A stretch of DNA of 64,000 nt from Qipengyuania sp. YIM B01966 (GTDB taxonomy: Bacteria; Pseudomonadota; Alphaproteobacteria; Sphingomonadales; Sphingomonadaceae): NCBI RefSeq assembly GCF_016461955.1, contig NZ_JADMNM010000005.1, positions 62,001 through 126,000 on the forward strand. Direction: 5' to 3'. The translations under genes were made by a program, and so were the position numbers. Positions 18,354 to 27,370 of this stretch are shown piece by piece; within the stretch, counting starts at the first letter, position 1; each line of letters opens with the position of its first letter. Below the pieces are notes generated by a model. The model saw only the letters and a list, made by a program, of their open reading frames with translations. It ran no database searches and had not been told where the DNA came from.

Positions 18354-19913
18354 GTGACCTGGGCGAAAGAACTCGAAGAACTCCGCCGCCGCGAGGCACT
18401 CGCCGAGGCGATGGGTGGGCCGGACAAGCTCGCCCGCCAGCATGGCCGGGGCAAGCTCGATGCCCGCGCGCGCATCGCCGCGCTGGTCGATCCGGGCAGT
18501 TTCCGCGAGATCGGCAAGATCGCCGGCAAGGGCCATTATACCGAAGCCGGTGATCTCGAGCACGTCACCCCTGCCCCGTTCCTGTTCGGCAAGGCCACCA
18601 TCAACGGCCGGCCGGTCGTCGCCACCGCTGACGATTTCACCATTCGCGGCGGTGCGGCCGATGCCGGAATTGGGCGCAAGATGGAGCAGGCCGAGAAAAT
18701 GGCGCACGAGCTGCGCTTGCCGATCATCCGCATGATCGACGGCACCGGCGGCGGCGGCTCGGTCAAGACGCTGGAGATGATCGGCGCGACCTATATCCCG
18801 GCGGTGCACATGTGGAGCGAGGTCGTGAAGAACCTCGACACTGTGCCGGTGGTCGCCCTGTCGCTCGGGCCGACCGCGGGCCTCGGCGCAGCGCGGATCG
18901 TTGCCAGCCATTACTCGATCATGGTCAAGGGCCTCAGCCAGATCTTCGCCGCCGGCCCCGCCGTGGTCGATGGCCTGGGCGAGGCATGGAAAGACGGGGG
19001 CTCGGCCAACCACGAGGAAGCCAAGGAAGCGCTCGGCGGCAGCGCGATCCACACCCGTAACGGCGTGGTCGATGACGAGGTCGCCAGCGAGGCCGAAGCC
19101 TTCGCCCGCGCGCGCCATTTCCTCAGCTTCATGCCCGAGCATGTCGGCCAGCTCGCCCGCCGGATCGAGACCGGCGACCCTGCCGACCGGCGCGAGGAAG
19201 CCCTGCTCTCCCTCGTTCCGCGGGAGGACAAGCAGGTCTATTCGATGCGCCGCGCGATGGACTTGCTGTTCGACAGGGGTACCGTGTTCGAGATCGGCAG
19301 GATGTGGGGCCGCGCCTGCATCACTGCCCTCGCCCGGCTCGACGGCTGGCCAGTGATGGTGCTGGCGAACGACCCGAGCTACCTCGGCGGCTCATGGGAC
19401 GCCAAGACCAGCGAGAAGGTCGAGCGATGGGTCAAGCTGGCCGACCAGTTCCGCCTGCCGATCGTGCACCTGGTCGATAACCCCGGCTTCATGATCGGGC
19501 GCGAAGCAGAGGTCGCAGGTACGATCCGCTACGGGGTGCAGGCGATGAACGCGGTCTACAAGGCGACCGTGCCGCTCGCCAGCGTGGTCATGCGCCGCGC
19601 CTATGGCATCGCCGGCAGCGCGATGAGCAACGACAGCAGCTACCAGTACCGCTACTGCTGGCCTTCGGGCGACTGGGGCTCGCTCCCGATCGCGGGCGGG
19701 CTGGAGGTCGCCTACAAGTCCGAGATCGAGGCGGCGGAAGACCCGTCCGCCGAACTGGAGGCGATCCGCGCGCGGCTGGCAAAGGTCACCAGCCCGTTCC
19801 GCAGCGCCGAGCGGTTCAACGTCGAGGACATCATCGACCCGCGCGACACCCGCCCGCTCCTGTGCGAATTCGCCCCGCTGGCCTGGCGGCGGCTCGGCGC
19901 GGAGCGCGGCTAG
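18354..19913 (+). CDS. Acyl-CoA carboxylase beta subunit (carboxyltransferase)
   Basis: The 519-residue protein has the two crotonase-fold carboxyltransferase halves. The N-terminal half includes RGKLDARARIAALVDPGSF and MIDGTGGGGSVKTLEMIG. The C-terminal half includes VMVLANDPSYLGGSWDAKTS and LVDNPGFMIGREAE. It moves carboxyl from biotin on the alpha subunit to an acyl-CoA. The first oxyanion region reads GPTAGLGAARIVASHYSIMV rather than the usual GPCAGGAAYSPA of PccB, so substrate choice is uncertain. The start is GTG 18354 after GAAGG. Its stop overlaps that of the converging transporter gene in a shared CTAG. Confidence 0.88.
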   Translation: MTWAKELEELRRREALAEAMGGPDKLARQHGRGKLDARARIAALVDPGSFREIGKIAGKGHYTEAGDLEHVTPAPFLFGKATINGRPVVATADDFTIRGGAADAGIGRKMEQAEKMAHELRLPIIRMIDGTGGGGSVKTLEMIGATYIPAVHMWSEVVKNLDTVPVVALSLGPTAGLGAARIVASHYSIMVKGLSQIFAAGPAVVDGLGEAWKDGGSANHEEAKEALGGSAIHTRNGVVDDEVASEAEAFARARHFLSFMPEHVGQLARRIETGDPADRREEALLSLVPREDKQVYSMRRAMDLLFDRGTVFEIGRMWGRACITALARLDGWPVMVLANDPSYLGGSWDAKTSEKVERWVKLADQFRLPIVHLVDNPGFMIGREAEVAGTIRYGVQAMNAVYKATVPLASVVMRRAYGIAGSAMSNDSSYQYRYCWPSGDWGSLPIAGGLEVAYKSEIEAAEDPSAELEAIRARLAKVTSPFRSAERFNVEDIIDPRDTRPLLCEFAPLAWRRLGAERG

Positions 19914-21160
19914 CCGGTTCCGCGCGGGTGCAGCCGGCGGAACAGGCGCCCGTTTTCGCTGAACAGCACCAGCGACAGGCTGGCGAGGCCGCAGATCAGC
20001 AAAGCTGCCGCCAGTGGCCGGGCCGTGCCGTCGAACGCCTGCCCGATCGCCCCACCGACCACTGCCGAGGTGACCATCCGCAGGAAGGATTGCGCCGAGC
20101 TGGCCGAACCGGCGATATGCTGGAACGGCTGCATCGCAATCGAGCTGAAATTGGCGCCGACAAAGCCGAGCAGCGCCATGTTGGTCGCCATCAGCGGCAG
20201 GAACTGCCACAATTTCTCCTCGCCGCTATTGGCCGCGATCACCTGCACCACCGATACCGCGATGAAGGCCAGCAGCGCGGCGTGCGACACGCGCCGCGCG
20301 CCGAACCGTTCGACGATGCGCGAGTTGAAGAAATTGCTCAGCGCCATGCAGGCTGCCGCCGCGCCGAAGATCAGCGGGAAATAGGGGCCGGCACCAAACG
20401 TCTCGCTGACAAGCTGCTGCGCCGAATTGAGAAAGCCGAACAGCGCGCCGAACACCAGCGACGACCCGATCACGTAACCGATCGCATCGCGCCGCAGAAA
20501 CGCCGCCTTGAGGTTATGCGCGATGGGCGCAAGCGCGATCGGCTGTCGGTCCTCGGCGTGGAGGCTTTCGGGCAGCCAGCGCCAGATCGCCCAGCCGACG
20601 ATCAGCGCCAGCCCCGCCATCATCACGAAAATCCACCGCCAGCCGGCCACCAGCAGCACCCCCTGCCCGAGGAACGGGGCGAGCACCGGCACCACCATGA
20701 ACACCACCATGATCAGCGACATCATCCGCGCCATCCGGTCACCGCCCACGCGGTCGCGGATGATCGCCGGCGGCAAGACCGACAGCCCGGCGCTGAGGAA
20801 AGCCTGGCCGAAGCGCAAGGCGACGAGGAGTGCAAAATCGGTCACCAACGCACAGGCGAGCGAGAAGGCGATATAGATCGCAATCGCGCCCATCAGCACC
20901 GGCCGGCGGCCGAACCGGTCGGCCAGCACACCTGGCGCCAGCGCGCCGAACCCCGAGCCGAGCAAATAGGCGCCGATCACCAATTGCCGCTGATTACCGC
21001 CGGCCCCCAGATCGCCCGCAATCATGCCGAGCGCGGGCAGCATGGAATCGATCCCCAGCGCCTGCAGGCTCATCAGCGCGGCCATCATCAGCACCAGCCG
21101 TCGTTCGCTCAGCGCGGCGAACGCCGTCTCGGCTGGCGGGGGCGGATGGGGTGCGTGCAT
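19910..21160 (-). CDS. MFS multidrug transporter, Bcr/CflA type
   Basis: The protein of about 416 residues has twelve predicted membrane helices. The MFS loop motif GVLADRFGRRPVLMGA follows helix 2, and LPPAIIRDRVGGDRMARMMS is characteristic of the Bcr/CflA drug:proton antiporters. It probably exports drugs or metabolites across the inner membrane. ATG 21160 gives a normal length; an ATG at 21220 is possible, and neither has a strong ribosome site. Its 3' end overlaps the carboxylase stop by four bases. Confidence 0.85.
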   Translation of the reverse strand: MHAPHPPPPAETAFAALSERRLVLMMAALMSLQALGIDSMLPALGMIAGDLGAGGNQRQLVIGAYLLGSGFGALAPGVLADRFGRRPVLMGAIAIYIAFSLACALVTDFALLVALRFGQAFLSAGLSVLPPAIIRDRVGGDRMARMMSLIMVVFMVVPVLAPFLGQGVLLVAGWRWIFVMMAGLALIVGWAIWRWLPESLHAEDRQPIALAPIAHNLKAAFLRRDAIGYVIGSSLVFGALFGFLNSAQQLVSETFGAGPYFPLIFGAAAACMALSNFFNSRIVERFGARRVSHAALLAFIAVSVVQVIAANSGEEKLWQFLPLMATNMALLGFVGANFSSIAMQPFQHIAGSASSAQSFLRMVTSAVVGGAIGQAFDGTARPLAAALLICGLASLSLVLFSENGRLFRRLHPRGTG

Positions 21161-21267
21161 CGGCCGGCTGTGGACGCCGTCCGCGCGCTTGGCCAGTGCT
21201 GATTGCTTGCCCCGATGCATCGTGCCGCTTTGCGCCGCGCGTGCCGCGCCCTATCGTGGTGGCCGTG

Positions 21268-22389
21268 ATGGTCGAGGACGACGAGAATGATGACGATCAT
21301 GCCGCAGCGATGGGCCTGCGAAAGATCATTCATGTCGACATGGACGCGTTCTTCGCCAGCGTCGAACAGCGCGACAACCCCGCCTTGCGCGGGCTGCCGG
21401 TAGCGGTCGGTGGCTCGTCAGGGCGCGGCGTGGTCGCCGCCGCCAGCTACGAGGCGCGGCGCTTCGGCGTGCGCAGCGCGATGCCCTCGGTCACCGCAAG
21501 GCGCCTCTGCCCCGAGCTGATCTTCTGCAAGAGCCGGTTCGATGTCTACCGCGAGGTCAGTCAGCAGATCCGCGCGATTTTCCGCGACTATACCGAACTG
21601 GTCGAACCGCTCAGCCTCGATGAAGCCTATCTCGATGTGACCCACGATCTGAAAGGCATCGGCTCGGCGACGCGGATCGCGCAGGAGATCCGCCGCCGGA
21701 TTCGCGAGGACGCGGCCCTGACCGCCAGCGCCGGGGTCAGCTACAACAAGTTCCTCGCCAAGCTGGCTAGCGACCAGAACAAGCCCGACGGGCTGTGCGT
21801 CATCCGGCCGGGCGACGGGGCGGCGTTCGTCCAGTCGCTGCCCGTGCGGCGGTTCCACGGCGTTGGCCCACGCGGCGCGGCCAAGATGGCGGCCTTGGGG
21901 ATCGCAACCGGGGCCGATCTCGCCGCGCAGGAGATGGCCTTTCTGCGCCAGCATTTCGGCAGCTTTGCCGAATATCTCTACCGCGCGGCGCGGGGCATCG
22001 ACCTGCGCCCGGTCCGCCCCAATCGTGTCCGCAAGTCGATCGGCGGGGAGCGGACATTTTCGGACGATGTGTCGGCCGGTAGCACCTTGCGCGAGCGGCT
22101 CGACGCAATCGCGGCTATCGTCTGGGAGCGGATCGCCACGCAGCAGGCACGCGGCCGCACGGTGACGCTGAAGCTCAAATATACCGATTTCCGCATCGTC
22201 ACCCGGGCGCGCAGCGTGCCAGCGCCGGTGGCGAGTGGCGAGGACTTCGCCCGGATCGGACGCGAATTGCTTGACGAGGCGTTGCCGCTGCCTTTGCCGG
22301 TGCGGCTGATGGGGCTGACGCTATCCTCGCTCGACGGGGCCACCGCGCCCGTCGAGCCGGCTTCTGACGGCCAGCTAAGCCTGCTCTGA
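21268..22389 (+). CDS. dinB: DNA polymerase IV
   Basis: This Y-family translesion polymerase carries the catalytic motifs IIHVDMDAFFASVEQ and EPLSLDEAYLDV. It also has GVSYNKFLAKLASDQNKPDG (thumb) and a little-finger domain with GGERTFSDDV. The last residues, QLSLL, fit the beta-clamp binding motif. Starts at 21268 (acidic leader VEDDENDDDH) or 21310 (MGLRKIIHVDM) are both possible; 21268 is given as the longer in-frame ATG. Its 3' end overlaps the convergent Nudix gene by 15 bases. No LexA box is obvious upstream. Confidence 0.93.
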   Translation: MVEDDENDDDHAAAMGLRKIIHVDMDAFFASVEQRDNPALRGLPVAVGGSSGRGVVAAASYEARRFGVRSAMPSVTARRLCPELIFCKSRFDVYREVSQQIRAIFRDYTELVEPLSLDEAYLDVTHDLKGIGSATRIAQEIRRRIREDAALTASAGVSYNKFLAKLASDQNKPDGLCVIRPGDGAAFVQSLPVRRFHGVGPRGAAKMAALGIATGADLAAQEMAFLRQHFGSFAEYLYRAARGIDLRPVRPNRVRKSIGGERTFSDDVSAGSTLRERLDAIAAIVWERIATQQARGRTVTLKLKYTDFRIVTRARSVPAPVASGEDFARIGRELLDEALPLPLPVRLMGLTLSSLDGATAPVEPASDGQLSLL

Positions 22390-22851
22390 GCCGAGCCATA
22401 GCGCCAGGCGCGGGCGCACCAGCCGGCCAAGCTGCTCCGGCAGCGCATCGGGTGCGAAGAAGCGTCCCTCGACCACTTCGCGCCGGTCGGGAACCGGAGC
22501 GCCGGTCAGCCGGCCGGCAAAGATATGCGCGCGATGCGGCGAACCGGAAATCTCCTCATCGACCACGTCCAGTTCGCGAAGATCGGCAATCTCGCAGCCC
22601 AGTTCCTCTAGCGCCTCGCGCCGGGCGGCCTGAAGGGGATCCTCGCCCGCCGCTATCCCGCCGCCGGGCAAGGCCCACAGGTCCGGGCCATAGGAATGGC
22701 GCACGAGCAATACCCGGCCAGCGCCGTCACTAAGCACCAACGAGACGCCCGCCAGCGGAACGCGCCGCCATCGCCGCCAGCGGTTCCGCAGCCGGTGCGC
22801 CAGGCGCAGCGCGGCACGGTGCAGCGGTGCCGGAAGGAAGGTCGGTTGCAT
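22375..22851 (-). CDS. Nudix hydrolase
   Basis: The 158-residue protein has a clear Nudix box, GGGIAAGEDPLQAARREALEELG, matching Gx5Ex7REUxEExGU. Upstream VSLVLSDGAGRVLLVRHSYG forms the usual first strands. It hydrolyses a nucleoside diphosphate linked to some group X; the substrate is not clear. The N-terminus is basic (RLAHRLRNRWRRWRRV). It is convergent with dinB and likely co-transcribed with the membrane-protein and PhoX-like genes upstream on the same strand. Confidence 0.88.
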   Translation of the reverse strand: MQPTFLPAPLHRAALRLAHRLRNRWRRWRRVPLAGVSLVLSDGAGRVLLVRHSYGPDLWALPGGGIAAGEDPLQAARREALEELGCEIADLRELDVVDEEISGSPHRAHIFAGRLTGAPVPDRREVVEGRFFAPDALPEQLGRLVRPRLALWLGSEQA

Positions 22852-22863
22852 GGGAGACAGGGC

Positions 22864-23433
22864 TTAGCGCAGCAGTCCGAATGCGGCGAGCCCTACCACG
22901 CTAGCCGCGACCAGAAACGCCGCGCCGATTGCCACCCGCGCCCCGCGCAAACGGCGATCAGCAGCGAACGCGGTTCCGCCGGCCCAGCCGAGCGCGGCGG
23001 CCGCCATGCCGCCCAGCGCCCCGCCCGCTGCCGCCGCCGCTGGCGCGCCCGTTGCAGCCGCCAGCGCGAACAGAACCAGCCGGGCGCCATCGGTTGCATT
23101 GTGCCAGCCAAGCGCCAGCAGGATCGCGCCCAGCGAACGGGTCGGCTCTGCCGGCAAAGCCAGACGCACCGGGCGCAACATCTCCGCGCCCGCCAGCACC
23201 AGCGTCAGCGCCACCAACACGGCGCGAGCGCGAGCCGGCAACGCGTCCACCAGCGCGCCGGCATATCCCGCCAGGAGGGCGGTCAGAACTGCCGCCGACA
23301 GGCCGGTGGCGAGCAGACCATAATGCCCCGCCGCGCCGCCGCGCCCCGCCAGATGCGCCAGCAGCACCTGGCCGCGCCCGCCGAAGGCGCCGGCGAACAC
23401 CGCCAGAAAGCCGAGGAACAGCGCCGGCATCAT
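22864..23433 (-). CDS. Membrane protein, possibly a degenerate TMEM165/GDT1 (UPF0016) relative
   Basis: The 189-residue protein is almost all hydrophobic, with about six helices in two similar halves. Each half has one polar spot where UPF0016 proteins carry E-x-G-D-(K/R)-(S/T): GAFGGRGQVLLAHLA near residue 15 and GWHNATDGARLVLFALA near residue 110. The acidic metal ligands are mostly gone, so cation transport is doubtful. This relation is inferred from layout only. It lies 16 bases after the PhoX-like gene. Confidence 0.5.
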   Translation of the reverse strand: MMPALFLGFLAVFAGAFGGRGQVLLAHLAGRGGAAGHYGLLATGLSAAVLTALLAGYAGALVDALPARARAVLVALTLVLAGAEMLRPVRLALPAEPTRSLGAILLALGWHNATDGARLVLFALAAATGAPAAAAAGGALGGMAAAALGWAGGTAFAADRRLRGARVAIGAAFLVAASVVGLAAFGLLR

Positions 23434-23449
23434 CGGCCGGCGCGGTCCC

Positions 23450-24775
23450 TCAGGCCTGCCACGGACCGGTGATGGCCAGCGTCATGGCCGGGTCAAAGGC
23501 ATTGACGAACAGCCAGCGCCCGTCGGGCGAGAAGCAGGCACCCGCCAGCTCCGTCTGCAGCCGCAGGAAGCCGAGCGGATAGGGCGTGCCCGCAGGGGTC
23601 AGCCCGATCAGCCGGTTGGCGACGGTGTCGGTATATTGGTCTTCGCACACGATCAGGTGGCCATTGGGGGCAATGGTCAGATTGTCGCCGTAATCGAACT
23701 GCGCCTTGCTGGTCGATTCGAAGAACAGCTCCATCGCATCCATCCCGCCGCTGCGCGAAGGGCGCAGGCGGAATATCTGGCCGAGCCGGGCTGCGCCGCC
23801 ATTGGTGCAGCAGAAAAACAACTCGCCCTCGCCCATATGGATGCCCTCGCCGCGCGCGAACAGGGTCGCGCCCTTGCGCGCCCCTTGCTGGCGTAAATCG
23901 TCTTCCGGGCTTTCGACATTGTCGATATCGACCCAGCGTGCGGGGTGCGCCTGTCCGGTCGTTAGCGCCGCGCCCTGCCAGTTGCGGCTGTCGGCGATGC
24001 CATCGGCCAGCGCCAGCGCCTGCAGACGCCCGCCGCGCTGCAATTGCCCGCGCGCCGCGGGAATGAAGCGGTAGAGCAACCCGTCTTCGCGGTCCTCGGT
24101 CTGATAGACGATGCCGGTGGCCGGATCGACGCAAGCAGCCTCGTGATTGAACCGGCCCATCGCCTTGAGCGGAACCGGATCGACCAGGCCGGGTGCAGCG
24201 GCAGGCACCTCGAACACCCAGCCGTGATCCTGCGACAGCCCGTTGGTACCCGCGCGCGAGACGTCTTCTTCGCAGGTCAGCCAGCTACCCCACGGGGTGA
24301 TCCCGCCCGCGCAATTGCGGATGGTCCCGGCGAGCGAGCGATATTGCCTCTCCACCCTGAGCGTGCGCGCGTCGAGCACGATGGTGGTCGTTCCGCCGGG
24401 CAGCGGCTCCGCCGCGCCGCCGCGGCGGTCGAAGCCGATGCCGGTCACCCCGCCGCCGTCGCGATTGGCGCGCAATTCATGGTTGCGGACCAGCGCCAGC
24501 TTGCCCCCGCCAAGGTCGAAACAGCCCATCCCGTCGGCCGCGTTTGGCACGGTGAAACCGTCGCTCATCCGGTCGCCCAGGCGCGACAGCACACGGTAGG
24601 AAAATCCGCGCGGCAGATCGAGCACGCCGGCGGGATCAGGCACCAGCTCGCCATAGGCCGGCACGCCGGCCAGCGGCGCACCGGCGACATATCGTGCGCA
24701 CCCGCTGGCAGCGAGCGCGGCCATCGCAGTGCCGGTGGCGGCAAGGAAGGAGCGGCGGTCAGGCATGAGGGTCAT
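23450..24775 (-). CDS. PhoX-like phosphatase with Tat signal
   Basis: The protein of about 441 residues has a Tat-type leader (PDRRSFLAATGTAMAALAASGC), which also shows a lipobox-like cysteine. The body matches the PhoX family: GFSYRVLSRLGDRMSDG, LVRNHELRANRDGGGVTG, GGITPWGSWLTCEEDVS and GRFNHEAACVDPATGIVYQTEDRED. These residues bind Ca and Fe in known PhoX enzymes. It likely acts in the periplasm as a phosphomonoesterase or related enzyme. ATG 24775 follows GGATGATCCG; an ATG at 24787 is the alternative. No Pho box is visible. Confidence 0.85.
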   Translation of the reverse strand: MTLMPDRRSFLAATGTAMAALAASGCARYVAGAPLAGVPAYGELVPDPAGVLDLPRGFSYRVLSRLGDRMSDGFTVPNAADGMGCFDLGGGKLALVRNHELRANRDGGGVTGIGFDRRGGAAEPLPGGTTTIVLDARTLRVERQYRSLAGTIRNCAGGITPWGSWLTCEEDVSRAGTNGLSQDHGWVFEVPAAAPGLVDPVPLKAMGRFNHEAACVDPATGIVYQTEDREDGLLYRFIPAARGQLQRGGRLQALALADGIADSRNWQGAALTTGQAHPARWVDIDNVESPEDDLRQQGARKGATLFARGEGIHMGEGELFFCCTNGGAARLGQIFRLRPSRSGGMDAMELFFESTSKAQFDYGDNLTIAPNGHLIVCEDQYTDTVANRLIGLTPAGTPYPLGFLRLQTELAGACFSPDGRWLFVNAFDPAMTLAITGPWQA

Positions 24776-24866
24776 CGGATCATCCATCAAACGACAAAAA
24801 TCGCCCCATGCGATAGCAACATGGCAGCGCGATGACAGCGGCCGATTGAGCCTGCTTCAGGGAAAA

Positions 24867-24940
24867 TGGAGCGGGTGAAGGGAATCGAACCCTCGTCGTA
24901 AGCTTGGGAAGCTTCTGCTCTACCATTGAGCTACACCCGC
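24867..24940 (-). tRNA. tRNA-Gly (anticodon CCC)
   Basis: A complete cloverleaf is read on the minus strand. The acceptor is GCGGGTG / CACCCGC, with GTAGCTCAATGGTAGAGC as the D arm, anticodon loop TTCCCAA (CCC) and GGTTCGATTCC as the T arm. The 3' CCA is encoded. It matches the pattern of bacterial tRNA-Gly(CCC). Confidence 0.97.
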
Positions 24941-25058
24941 ACGCGGTCGCAGCCCTTAGCCGCGCGGTGCCGCCTCGGCAAGCACCCTTGGCCCCCTTGG
25001 AGCCGGCCCGAGCTTGCGCTAGGGCGAGACCATCCCTCCCAAGTCGAAGGTTTATTTC

Positions 25059-26561
25059 ATGCGTCAGGTCGATCATTTCCTTGCCGAAAGCGCCGGCGGG
25101 GGCGGGGGAAGCGGCCGCACGCATCAGGTCTGGAACCCCTCGACCGGTGAAGTACAGGCCGAGGTCGCGCTTGGCGATGCGGCACTGCTTGATCGTGCGG
25201 TTGCCGCCGCGCGCGCGGTGCAGCCTGAGTGGGCCGCTACCAACCCGCAAAAACGCGCCCGCGTGATGTTCCGCTTTAAAGAGTTGATCGAAGCGAACAT
25301 GGACGATCTCGCCCGCTTGCTCAGTGCCGAGCATGGCAAGGTGATCGACGATGCCAAGGGCGATATCCAGCGCGGGCTGGAGGTGATCGAATATGCCTGC
25401 GGCATTCCGCAGGCGCTTAAAGGCGAATATACGCTGGGCGCGGGGCCGGGGATCGACGTCTATTCGATGCGCGTGCCACTGGGGATTGGCGCCGGCATCA
25501 CCCCGTTCAATTTTCCGGCGATGATTCCGATGTGGATGTTCGGGATGGCGATTGCCGCCGGCAACGCGTTCATCCTCAAGCCGTCGGAACGCGATCCCAG
25601 CGTGCCCGTGCGGCTCGCCGAACTGTTCCGCGACGCCGGCGCTCCCGAGGGGCTGCTGCAGGTCGTTCACGGCGACAAGGAAATGGTCGATGCGATCCTC
25701 GACCACCCCGACATTGCGGCGGTCAGCTTTGTCGGCTCGTCCGACATCGCGCATTATGTCTACAAACGCGGCGTCGCCGCCGGCAAGCGGGTGCAGGCGA
25801 TGGGCGGGGCCAAAAACCACGGCATCGTCATGCCCGATGCCGATCTCGACCAGGTGGTGAACGATCTGGCCGGCGCGGCCTTCGGATCGGCGGGCGAACG
25901 CTGCATGGCGCTGCCGGTAGTGGTGCCGGTGGGCGAGGTCACCGCCAATGCCCTGCGCGAAAAGCTGATCCCGGCCATTCACGCCCTGCGGGTGGGCGTC
26001 TCGACCGACAGGGACGCGCATTACGGCCCGGTCGTCACACCCGAACACAAGGCCCGCGTCGAAGGCTGGATCGACACCGCCGAGCAGGAAGGCGCCGAGG
26101 TGGTCATCGACGGTCGCGGCTTCAGCCTGCAAGGGCATGAGAAAGGCTTTTTCATCGGCCCGACCCTGCTCGACCGGGTGACCACCGACATGACCTCGTA
26201 TCAGGAGGAGATCTTCGGCCCGGTGCTGCAGATCGTCCGGGCGCAGGATTTCGAGGAAGCGGTGCGCCTGCCGAGCCAGCATCAATATGGCAACGGCGTC
26301 GCCATCTTCACCCGCAACGGTCACGCCGCGCGCGAATTCGCCAGCCGCGTCAATGTCGGCATGGTCGGAATCAATGTGCCGATCCCGGTGCCGGTCGCCT
26401 ATCACAGCTTTGGCGGGTGGAAGCGCAGCGCCTTTGGTGACACCAACCAATATGGCACCGAAGGCCTCAAATTCTGGACCAAGGTCAAGACGGTCACCCA
26501 GCGCTGGCCCGATGGCGGGGGTGATGGGTCGAACGCGTTCATCATTCCGACAATGGGGTAA
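25059..26561 (+). CDS. mmsA: Methylmalonate-semialdehyde dehydrogenase, CoA-acylating
   Basis: MmsA turns methylmalonate semialdehyde into propionyl-CoA, the last valine-specific step. The 500-residue ALDH-fold protein has GITPFNFPAMIPMWMF, the NAD site VSFVGSSDIAHYVY, and the catalytic Cys282 in GERCMALP. The absence of the usual ALDH catalytic glutamate context in GGAKNHGIVMPDA (Asn in place of Glu) is normal for the CoA-dependent family. ATG 25059 follows GAAGG. It heads a run of nine plus-strand genes ending in mmsB that together degrade isobutyryl-CoA. Confidence 0.96.
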   Translation: MRQVDHFLAESAGGGGGSGRTHQVWNPSTGEVQAEVALGDAALLDRAVAAARAVQPEWAATNPQKRARVMFRFKELIEANMDDLARLLSAEHGKVIDDAKGDIQRGLEVIEYACGIPQALKGEYTLGAGPGIDVYSMRVPLGIGAGITPFNFPAMIPMWMFGMAIAAGNAFILKPSERDPSVPVRLAELFRDAGAPEGLLQVVHGDKEMVDAILDHPDIAAVSFVGSSDIAHYVYKRGVAAGKRVQAMGGAKNHGIVMPDADLDQVVNDLAGAAFGSAGERCMALPVVVPVGEVTANALREKLIPAIHALRVGVSTDRDAHYGPVVTPEHKARVEGWIDTAEQEGAEVVIDGRGFSLQGHEKGFFIGPTLLDRVTTDMTSYQEEIFGPVLQIVRAQDFEEAVRLPSQHQYGNGVAIFTRNGHAAREFASRVNVGMVGINVPIPVPVAYHSFGGWKRSAFGDTNQYGTEGLKFWTKVKTVTQRWPDGGGDGSNAFIIPTMG

Positions 26562-26566
26562 TTCTT

Positions 26567-27070
26567 ATGCGGAATTTCACAGCTCTCTTCGTCGTGGCTG
26601 CGCTCGCCGCTTGCGGGGAGGTCGCGCCCGACGCGCCATCACCCGCGGCCGAGACCGGGACTGCCTCCCCGTCCGCGCCTTCTCCGGGCGCAAGCCCTTC
26701 GACGTCCGGTTCGGCCACGCGCATCAGCCAGTTTCCGGCATCGCTCCAGGGCACCTGGGGCTTGACGCCGAATGATTGCGACCGCTCCCGCGGGGATGCC
26801 AAGGGGATCCTGACGATCACCGCCGAAGAGGCGCGGTTTTACGAATCGCGCGCACGCATGATCGATGTGGCGAGCGGTGCAGACGGCGGCATCGCGGGCA
26901 CCTTCGCCTTTACCGGCGAGGGGATGGAATGGCAGCGCACGATGCGCCTCACGCCGGCAGAAGGCGGTACCGTGTTGATCCGCGAAGACCTCGTCACCGA
27001 AGCCGGCGCGCCGCCGGTCGAAGGACCGCTCCGCTATACACGCTGCCCGCTCAAGGAGAGTGTCCGATGA
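26567..27070 (+). CDS. Predicted lipoprotein of unknown function
   Basis: The 167-residue protein has a lipoprotein signal (MRNFTALFVVAALAACGE), a Ser/Pro/Ala-rich linker to residue 50, then a domain beginning FPASLQGTWGLTPNDC with a paired cysteine near the C-terminus (YTRCPL). It starts six bases after mmsA and overlaps the next gene by four bases (ATGA). It is not recognised beyond this. It is probably an envelope protein carried in the valine operon transcript. Confidence 0.75.
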   Translation: MRNFTALFVVAALAACGEVAPDAPSPAAETGTASPSAPSPGASPSTSGSATRISQFPASLQGTWGLTPNDCDRSRGDAKGILTITAEEARFYESRARMIDVASGADGGIAGTFAFTGEGMEWQRTMRLTPAEGGTVLIREDLVTEAGAPPVEGPLRYTRCPLKESVR

Positions 27071-27369
27071 ACCGTCTTGCCCCCCTTGTGGCCGTGCTTG
27101 CGGCCAGTTGCACCACCCTTCCCGCTGCTGAAGCGCCGCTGGAAGAGCGCGTGGTCGGCGAAGGCGGCCAATGCGAGGCCGCACCCGCCCAACGGCTGGT
27201 CGGCCAGCGCGCTACGCAGGCGCTGGGCGGCGAGGTGCTTCGCCTCACCCGTGCCGCGATCTTGCGCTGGGGCCCGCCCGACAGCGCCTTCACCATGGAT
27301 TACCGCCCCGACCGCGTTAGTGTCAGCTATGACCGCGCGATGGTGGTGACCGCCATTTCCTGCGGATAA
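27067..27369 (+). CDS. I78-family peptidase inhibitor, lipoprotein
   Basis: The 100-residue protein starts at the ATG overlapping the previous stop. It has a lipobox-like leader (VAVLAASCTTLP). The mature part fits the I78 inhibitor pattern: QCEAAPAQRLVGQRATQ, then AAILRWGPPDSAFTMDYR and PDRVSVSYD, ending in ISCG with a second cysteine. Family members inhibit serine peptidases in the periplasm. Why one lies in a valine catabolic operon is unclear. Confidence 0.8.
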   Translation: MNRLAPLVAVLAASCTTLPAAEAPLEERVVGEGGQCEAAPAQRLVGQRATQALGGEVLRLTRAAILRWGPPDSAFTMDYRPDRVSVSYDRAMVVTAISCG

Positions 27370-27370
27370 G

